Of a stretch of 36,148 nt of DNA, positions 31,302 to 36,148 are shown piece by piece. This stretch comes from Bacillus sp. ISL-18 (GTDB lineage Bacteria; Bacillota; Bacilli; Bacillales; Cytobacillaceae). The position numbers and the translations under genes were made by a program. Each line of letters begins with the position of its first letter. Position 1 is the stretch's first letter. The stretch lies in contig NZ_JAGGQG010000018.1 in assembly GCF_018613415.1 (NCBI RefSeq), forward strand, positions 1 through 36,148, given 5' to 3'. Under the pieces are notes generated by a model, which was not told where the DNA came from, did no database searches, and saw nothing but the letters and a program-made list of their open reading frames with translations.

Positions 31302-31706
31302 ATGGAGATTAATGAGGGGATCGATTTTTTTTCCATTATCGAATTCGTATTTCCGATTTTTTTTATCGCTATTGCGGGATTCATTTTATTTATCATCATA
31401 ATGGGGATAAAACAATGGAGCCATAATAATAAACAACCACGCTTGCATGTTGACGCAGTCTTAATCTCCAAAAGAACCGAAGTCAGTGGAGGAGGAGGAG
31501 CTGACCACTCCTCAAGTACTTGGTATTATGCAACATTTCAATTTGAAAGCGGGGATCGAATGGAATTTGCCGTCAGCGGAAGGGACTACGGCCTTTTGGC
31601 TGAAGGTGATATCGGAGAACTAGTATTCCAAGGAACCAGGTATCACGGGTTTACCAGAAAACAAAACGGTAATATACCAGCCGCAACTAATCGTTCACTA
31701 TCCTGA
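31302..31706 (+). CDS. DUF2500-like membrane-anchored protein
   Basis: 134 aa. One strong membrane segment (about 12-36, ending FILFIIIMGIKQW) is followed by a soluble beta-rich domain. The motifs HVDAVLISKRTEVSG, YYATFQFESGDRMEFAVSGR and GDIGELVFQGTRYHGF are typical of DUF2500 proteins. The soluble part could face either side; the charge pattern suggests a short N-terminus outside. AAAGGGGGAG lies 6 bases before the ATG. Function unknown for the family. Confidence 0.85.
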   Translation: MEINEGIDFFSIIEFVFPIFFIAIAGFILFIIIMGIKQWSHNNKQPRLHVDAVLISKRTEVSGGGGADHSSSTWYYATFQFESGDRMEFAVSGRDYGLLAEGDIGELVFQGTRYHGFTRKQNGNIPAATNRSLS

Positions 31707-31725
31707 TTGTCGATTCGCTCCAATT

Positions 31726-31753
31726 AAAAAGAGTGTCACACGACACTCTTTTT
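31726..31753. terminator. Bidirectional terminator
   Basis: AAAAAGAGTGTC and GACACTCTTTTT form a 12-bp stem with a 4-base loop, with A and T runs on each side, between convergent genes. Confidence 0.92.
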
Positions 31754-31813
31754 AGATTTTTCTTATTTGGCTGCATGAAAAAGCTTGTTTAAAACGGGGC
31801 TAAAAAAAATGAG

Positions 31814-32494
31814 CTATGTCATATGCACGGTTTTAATGTGCTGGAGGTTAATATGAATTGGGTCTTCTTTTGCACTAATTAATTCAACAAAATTATTATT
31901 AATGGATTGAATTTTTCCGATTACATTTTCATTTTCAGCGATATTAAAGACGATTAACTCTCCAACTAATTTTTCAATCTGGACCTCAAAGGACCTGGCA
32001 AATGAGAGGTTGCTTGGACTTACAGGCAGACTGGCGTTACTGAGGCCATAAGGACGCTGATTGTTCGTATACGGAATTAACCATTTTAAATGGTTTAACG
32101 AAATGAACATAGTTTTGTAGATGGGGGAGTAAAAAACAAAGTAATTATTCATGATACTAATGATATAACCATGTAAAGCTTGGTTACTTGTGACATAAAT
32201 TTCCGTAAAAATTCCTTTTGCTGCCGTTAGAGTTTTCCGTAATGAGATCTCTTCATTATGGTTATAAATGGGTGCTGGTTCATCGTTGAAAGTAATTTCA
32301 TCGATTTCATATTGTTTCATAAACTGCCAATTTTGAATATGAATGGTTGGAATATAAAGATAGTCATTTCCGTTAAAAATTACCCATAAATCACTCCCGA
32401 TATCCACTAAAAGTCCAGAAATGGATTTCTTTCCGGAAATTTCAATTTTTATATACTTACCAATATTTTCTTTCATTTTCACAGACTTACTCAC
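31814..32494 (-). CDS. CotB-like spore coat protein with three Sm-like modules
   Basis: 226 aa. Three related beta-rich modules can be seen: about 10-58 (GKYIKIEISGKKSISGLLVD), 95-145 (AKGIFTEIYVTSNQALHGYI) and 175-226 (LVGELIVFNIAENENVIGKI). Each ends in an I/L-x-x-I-K or L-K-W strand, the plan of CotB modules. The GGPES loops of true CotB are missing and the charged tail is absent. The start is GTG 32494 behind AAGGAAAGGAT. It is the last of three CotB-like genes upstream of the shared terminator at 31726. Confidence 0.7.
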   Translation of the reverse strand: MSKSVKMKENIGKYIKIEISGKKSISGLLVDIGSDLWVIFNGNDYLYIPTIHIQNWQFMKQYEIDEITFNDEPAPIYNHNEEISLRKTLTAAKGIFTEIYVTSNQALHGYIISIMNNYFVFYSPIYKTMFISLNHLKWLIPYTNNQRPYGLSNASLPVSPSNLSFARSFEVQIEKLVGELIVFNIAENENVIGKIQSINNNFVELISAKEDPIHINLQHIKTVHMT

Positions 32495-32667
32495 ATCCTT
32501 TCCTTGGTTTTTCCATTCACAAATAGAGATGGGCTGATATCATCACTTCTTTATCCATGTTAAAAACTCATTTGTTTGCCCAGCTCTTATTTGTAAGAGG
32601 ACATGGATGCCTTCAAAATATTTGTTTGATCGAGCAATATACATGTTTTCATGTGCAATGTGGTCAA

Positions 32668-33915
32668 TTAAAATCTAAAGGTTCGCTTATTGTTACTTGG
32701 CCAACCTGCAAATGGGAACGTTCTTTCTTGACTGCGTGGAGCGGGTTCACCGTTAAAGAAGAAGCCTCTGGTTTCTTGGTTTGTTTGTTTCCATACTTTA
32801 TTCGTATCGTTATAGACTTTCTCCTGCGAAGAAGTTTCAGCTTTCTTAGATACGGCATTTACGGTTTCTCTAGGTTTTTCGTGTTTCTTTTCTTTTTTAG
32901 ATGCAGGTGAAGTGGTAGTGGATTTGGAACCCATTGCTTCACTCTTTTTGTATTCTTTTTGAGGCAGTTCGTTTTTTGATACTGTTATTTCACTTTTAAA
33001 CATTTGCATTGGTTCAAACTCGTCAAGGTTCATATTTCCTTTTGCTAAAGGATCATCGATTATAGTTGGTTCATGTTTGTATGAACCCGACCATACCACC
33101 ATGTGATTCGGTTCCATAACCTCTGAGGATTCAGCTTCCATTTTTATTTCGATTTTTTCGTAGGTGGATGGGGATTTTGATTTTGATTTCTTGTCATTTG
33201 CTTTGGTTTCTGTCTTATATTCTTTTGGAGAATGATTGGGAAAATGATCTTTATCTTTTTCTTTTGATTTATTCGTTTTCTCTTTTGAAACCTTCACTTC
33301 ATTAGACTCTTTTGAATGGTCCGTTTCTGTTTTCTTTTTTGAATCCTTCACTTCATTAGACTCTTTTGAATGGTCTGTTTCAGTTTTCTTTTTTGAATCT
33401 TTCTCTTCACTAGACTCTTTTGATTCTTTTTCTTGATTATTCGTTTCATTCTTGCTTTCCGTTTTTTCCTGTTTGTTTTTCTCTTGTTTTTCTTCTTTTA
33501 TAACTCCTTTTAAAATATTAGAGATCTGGGCTACCTTGATTAGGATTCGCTCTTCGCCATTAATCAACGTAACAAAATCTTCATCAATCTCGCTTAGTAC
33601 GCCGTAAAAACTTTGCTTATTAATACTCAAAATCGTTACCCATGAATATTGGAAAGAGCGTAACAGCTCCATTAAGCTCTGAGTTTTTTGGAATTCAACA
33701 GATGCGTTTTCAGGCTGAAACTGCTTTGTGTTTTTTAGAATTGCTTGGATTTTATCAATGTTATAGTAGAAAATATATTTATTTTCAGTTTCCAGAACCA
33801 CATGGTCAGTTTCTACACCAATCAATTTTCCTTTAAAGATGTCTTCACCCACATAAAGATTTACCTGAAACCCTTTTAGTAAATCCAATGCAGCTGAAAA
33901 TTTTTCTAACCCCAT
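32668..33915 (-). CDS. CotB-like spore coat protein with long Ser/Lys/Glu tail
   Basis: 415 aa. Two Sm-like modules make up the first 125 residues (LKGFQVNLYVGEDIFKGKLI and ILSINKQSFYGVLSEIDEDF). A low-complexity region (about 150-240) is very rich in Ser, Lys and Glu and holds an 18-residue repeat DSKKKTETDHSKESNEVK twice. The C-terminus changes to FFFNGEPAPRSQERTFPFAG. This matches CotB layout: Sm-like head plus Ser/Lys tail that CotH phosphorylates in B. subtilis. TTAAGGAGGATG precedes the ATG. It lies 60 bases after the short cotB-like gene with a hairpin between. Confidence 0.8.
   Translation of the reverse strand: MGLEKFSAALDLLKGFQVNLYVGEDIFKGKLIGVETDHVVLETENKYIFYYNIDKIQAILKNTKQFQPENASVEFQKTQSLMELLRSFQYSWVTILSINKQSFYGVLSEIDEDFVTLINGEERILIKVAQISNILKGVIKEEKQEKNKQEKTESKNETNNQEKESKESSEEKDSKKKTETDHSKESNEVKDSKKKTETDHSKESNEVKVSKEKTNKSKEKDKDHFPNHSPKEYKTETKANDKKSKSKSPSTYEKIEIKMEAESSEVMEPNHMVVWSGSYKHEPTIIDDPLAKGNMNLDEFEPMQMFKSEITVSKNELPQKEYKKSEAMGSKSTTTSPASKKEKKHEKPRETVNAVSKKAETSSQEKVYNDTNKVWKQTNQETRGFFFNGEPAPRSQERTFPFAGWPSNNKRTFRF
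33292..33430 (-). repeat. 54-bp in-frame repeats in the CotB-like tail
   Basis: Units at 33292-33345 and 33346-33399 differ at only a few positions, and a third degenerate unit follows to about 33430. They encode the 18-residue Ser/Lys/Glu repeat. Confidence 0.88.
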
Positions 33916-33941
33916 GTTTCATCCTCCTTAAGAGATAGTGG

Positions 33942-33967
33942 GTCGCTTCTCTTTTTGGAGAAGCGAC
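33942..33967 (-). terminator. Intercistronic hairpin between the two cotB-like genes
   Basis: GTCGCTTCTC and GAGAAGCGAC form a perfect 10-bp stem with a 6-base loop, between the stop at 33976 and the ribosome site of the next gene. No T run follows, so it may be a partial terminator or an RNA-stability element. Confidence 0.6.
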
Positions 33968-33975
33968 AATAGTTA

Positions 33976-34500
33976 TTACTCGTTATCTTCGTTGTCATCA
34001 TTTTTTTTGCTATCATGATCCTCATTATTGTTATCAGAATTGTTGCTGCTCTCATCATCATTTGATGATTTCTCTACCATCAGGCCGTAGCTAATGTTGC
34101 GAATGTGCTTCAATGAAAAACGAACTACTTCTTCATTCACGATGAGAGAGGCATAGTGTTTGTTAGAGTCACTTAGTACACCTTCTAAAGACTCTGGACC
34201 ACCATCGCGGTTTATTTTCACCCATTGAAATCTGATGCTTTCTAAAAGTTTATGAAAATTTTCTGCAGTCTTAAAATCTAATTTTTCAGGAATTTTCAAG
34301 CCCAATTTCATTGCATCTTTAGAACTTTCTGTGATACTTCTGACATGGTTCGTTTTATAGTAAACCACACCGTCTTTTTCTGTGAGAAGTACAAAGAAGT
34401 CTTCAAATACAGCAAGCAATTTCCCGATTCTGGATTCTGGACCGCCACGATCTACCCTAATTGTTTTCCCCACATGCATGTTCATAAGTTCTCTATCCAT
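33976..34500 (-). CDS. cotB: Spore coat protein CotB, short form
   Basis: 174 aa. Two modules each carry the CotB mark GGPES (residues 19-23 and 100-104), in RVDRGGPESRIGKLLAVFED and INRDGGPESLEGVLS. HVRSITES and HIRNISYG end the modules, as in B. subtilis CotB. The tail (about 140-174) is Asp/Asn/Glu-rich instead of Ser/Lys-rich, so this copy lacks the phosphorylation tail; the neighbouring 415-aa protein has it. AAAGGAGGAAG precedes the ATG. It probably sits in the outer coat. Confidence 0.85.
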   Translation of the reverse strand: MDRELMNMHVGKTIRVDRGGPESRIGKLLAVFEDFFVLLTEKDGVVYYKTNHVRSITESSKDAMKLGLKIPEKLDFKTAENFHKLLESIRFQWVKINRDGGPESLEGVLSDSNKHYASLIVNEEVVRFSLKHIRNISYGLMVEKSSNDDESSNNSDNNNEDHDSKKNDDNEDNE

Positions 34501-34618
34501 AAAAGTTTCTTCCTCCTTTATTAAATAAACATTTACACTCCATCTATATGTATCACGGGATGACGTTGTACTAATAAAGAGGCCCTTTTTCGTATTTTTT
34601 GAAAAAAATAGGCAAAAA

Positions 34619-34647
34619 AAAGTATATGATATTCAACCATATACTTT
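34619..34647 (-). terminator. cotH terminator overlapping its last codons
   Basis: On the minus strand AAAGTATATG and CATATACTTT form a 10-bp stem followed by eight T. The 5' arm encodes the final residues of CotH and its stop lies in the loop. Confidence 0.85.
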
Positions 34648-35721
34648 GTCGTCCTGTAGTTTTATTAGTTGCTGCTTTAAGTAACTATTCCGTTTTTCAA
34701 TGAAATGAACAATAACGTCCTTTTCCGAATCAAGTGTATTTTCTTTACTGTTAATATAAGGGTCCAATTGTAAATAAGGCTTCAGCGTGTCAAAGAGATC
34801 TTCTATTATTCCTATTTGGATTTCAACCGTAAAATGGTTGTCTAAAATGCAGGAAAGAATCTCACAATATTTCTTTTTAAAATCCGAAACGTAAAGTAGT
34901 CTGCCTGTTAAGGTATTGTACCCAGTTATAGGTACAAAATCATGATCAAGCCGTTTTCCGTGCAGATCTCTGCCCCAAGTCCCGTCATAATCCCATGGAG
35001 TTATTTCAAAAGTGTTGGTTTCACTATTTCGGTAAAGTGCATAATTATGGATAAAGCCATCAAAATTTTGAGTACAAACAACTCCCGCCAGCCAGGTTAG
35101 ATACTGGTCCACATTTAGCACCTTTGTTATTTCTTCTTCAAACTCCTCATTTTTAAGGGTGTTCGTTTTAATGATTAAATCTCCTACATGCGATAAATCA
35201 TCCTCATCTCCATATTTAAGGGTATATCCTTCGAGTAAATCCGTTTTTAATTTTTTTTTCGGTGATAACAGGGAGAAATTCGCGTAATAGTTAGTTGCAT
35301 ATATAATGGGTCCCTTTGGTAAATTTCTTTTTTGTAAGAGAAATTGATCGAAAGACTCGATCTCTAAATAAATCCCTTTACAAAAACCATTTATATAGAG
35401 AAGAACATGCTGGGAGTGAGGAGAGATGACACCAATGGAGTCAAAGAAATCAAAGGAAAGCTTGTTACGACTAAGTGAGATATCCTTGTACTCTGCGTTT
35501 AAATGGATCTCATGAGCGCCATTAACGGTGAATGGTTTTTGAAAAATAATGTTATAGGATTTCTTTTTATTCTTGCGGATCACATTTCCTCGATAGGCCA
35601 AACCGATTGTATATTGATTGTTTCCTATTTTGAGGACTGCCGGCACATGTTCATTCATCCAGATATCTTTATTAAGCTGGTTTAATGTCTTGGGATTGAT
35701 AAAAATTTCATATTTTTGCAA
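34633..35721 (-). CDS. cotH: Spore coat protein kinase CotH
   Basis: 362 aa from TTG 35721, the same length as recalled for B. subtilis CotH. The chosen start follows AGGGG by about 8 bases and gives MQKYEIFINPKTLNQLNKDI. The CotH kinase marks are clear: KKSYNIIFQKP, IHLNAEYKD with SRNKLSFDFF, TQNFDGFIHNYALYRN and the Mg-binding ITPWDYDGTWGRD. CotH phosphorylates Ser-rich tails of CotB and CotG in the mother cell and directs coat assembly. Those substrates flank it here. Confidence 0.93.
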   Translation of the reverse strand: MQKYEIFINPKTLNQLNKDIWMNEHVPAVLKIGNNQYTIGLAYRGNVIRKNKKKSYNIIFQKPFTVNGAHEIHLNAEYKDISLSRNKLSFDFFDSIGVISPHSQHVLLYINGFCKGIYLEIESFDQFLLQKRNLPKGPIIYATNYYANFSLLSPKKKLKTDLLEGYTLKYGDEDDLSHVGDLIIKTNTLKNEEFEEEITKVLNVDQYLTWLAGVVCTQNFDGFIHNYALYRNSETNTFEITPWDYDGTWGRDLHGKRLDHDFVPITGYNTLTGRLLYVSDFKKKYCEILSCILDNHFTVEIQIGIIEDLFDTLKPYLQLDPYINSKENTLDSEKDVIVHFIEKRNSYLKQQLIKLQDDKVYG

Positions 35722-35754
35722 TTTAAAAACCCCTATTAAATACATATTTTTTAG

Positions 35755-35782
35755 AATACTATGCTCTGTCTTTAACAATGGT
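35755..35782 (-). promoter_or_regulatory. SigK-like promoter of cotH
   Basis: On the minus strand ACC (35780-35782), a 16-bp spacer and CATAGTATT (35755-35763). The -10 fits CATAnnnTA except for the last base. Confidence 0.5.
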
Positions 35783-35833
35783 GCCGCTTATGGGCTACTT
35801 GGTTATTTTCAAAAAAATAAACTATTGTCTATT

Positions 35834-35861
35834 ACCCTTTCATTATTTCTCCCATAAATTA
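35834..35861 (+). promoter_or_regulatory. SigK-type promoter of the CotG-like gene
   Basis: ACC (35834-35836), a 16-bp spacer and CATAAATTA (35853-35861), a full match to mACm-16/17-CATAnnnTA. It places the gene in the late mother-cell programme. Confidence 0.7.
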
Positions 35862-35903
35862 TCAATGAAGTATAAAAATATTAGAAAGTGGTGGAGTGTT
35901 TAA

Positions 35904-36148
35904 ATGAAAATGGTAATGGAAGAGCTGCTTACACAAGCACAAGAGAACGGGGTAATTGAATTCTTAATCAATAACCCTGTTGAATTTAAAAAAGGGCCAA
36001 AAGGACCAAAGGGTACTAAAGGGTCAAAAGGAAGTAAAGGTTCAAAAGGTACTGGCGGCTCTAAAGGCTCAAAAGGTACTGACGGTTCTAAAGGTTCAAA
36101 AGGTACTGACGGTTCTAAAGGCTCAAAGGGTACTGGCGGATCTAAAGG
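35904..36148 (+). CDS. CotG-like Lys/Gly/Ser repeat coat protein (5' part, runs off the window)
   Basis: At least 81 codons. The N-terminus, MKMVMEELLTQAQENGVIEF, is a short acidic helix ending at NNPVEFKK. After that the protein is pure repeat: GPKGPKGTKGSKGSKG, then 9-residue units SKGSKGTDG or SKGSKGTGG. It is strongly basic with evenly spaced serines, like CotG, a known CotH substrate in B. subtilis, though the repeat sequence itself is different. GGTGGAG lies 8 bases before the ATG. It diverges from cotH, as cotG does in B. subtilis. The C-terminus is outside the window. Confidence 0.8.
   Translation, partial: MKMVMEELLTQAQENGVIEFLINNPVEFKKGPKGPKGTKGSKGSKGSKGTGGSKGSKGTDGSKGSKGTDGSKGSKGTGGSK
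36057..36148 (+). repeat. 27-bp tandem repeats in the CotG-like gene
   Basis: Units at 36057-36083, 36084-36110 and 36111-36137, and a partial one to the window end, each of the form GGTTCTAAAGGTTCAAAAGG plus GTACTGAC or a close variant. Confidence 0.92.

Noticed and set aside
32557..32910. Plus-strand frame of 117 codons
   Set aside because: Mostly antisense to the 415-aa CotB-like gene and without a ribosome site.

Overview
The window reads as chromosomal DNA of a low-GC, endospore-forming Bacillaceae bacterium (Bacillus sensu lato; a Neobacillus-like genus is a guess). The signs are AGGAGG-type ribosome binding sites with frequent TTG/GTG starts, a T-box leader, Fur, CcpA cre, TreR and LexA-type sites, a YeeI-type YebC protein, YyaC, GerPA-family germination proteins and a CotB/CotH/CotG-type spore coat cluster. 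No phage, transposase, CRISPR array or tRNA gene was recognised.

Layout. 1-60: last bases of a 5S rRNA gene and the rrn terminator. 150-2432: a membrane protein with a zinc-protease-like HEIGH motif, a 52-bp hairpin repeat array, and an MFS exporter. 2533-7690: a siderophore-uptake module. The binding lipoprotein diverges from two FecCD permeases, an ATPase and a TrxR-like ferredoxin/flavodoxin reductase, with a Fur box at each promoter. 7760-11184: small genes, an Old Yellow Enzyme, a gene broken by two homopolymer frameshifts, and a proline iminopeptidase. 11270-14158: a sporulation-type sensor kinase behind a SigH-type promoter, and a DHA2 exporter. 14180-15880: threonine dehydratase ilvA behind a T-box, with a cre-like site upstream. 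16066-19904: yeeI, small unknown genes, a YbaK-type deacylase, a gene behind a LexA-like box, and a SET-domain protein. 20133-23269: a lipoprotein gene split by a TGA, a Gly/Met-rich repeat protein, yyaC, a GNAT acetyltransferase and three tandem GerPA-family genes. 23497-25508: an SRAP protein and a homospermidine-synthase-like dehydrogenase. 25628-29686: the trehalose operon treP-treC-treR with a control region that can be read almost completely. 29861-29999: an apparent orphan small RNA. 30077-31706: GNAT, DCC-family and DUF2500-like genes. 31814-36148: three CotB-like Sm-fold coat genes and cotH on the minus strand, divergent from a Lys/Gly/Ser-repeat CotG-like gene that runs off the window.

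Functionally, four themes stand out: iron acquisition, with uptake and intracellular reduction under one Fur-controlled unit; trehalose use through the PTS; entry into sporulation; and spore surface and germination. The coat cluster plausibly links a CotH kinase with its Ser/Lys-rich substrates. The least expected signals are the promoter-to-terminator orphan RNA with a CCTCC stretch, the LexA-like box in front of an unknown coiled-coil gene, and three damaged small genes (at 10001, 17000 and 20133).
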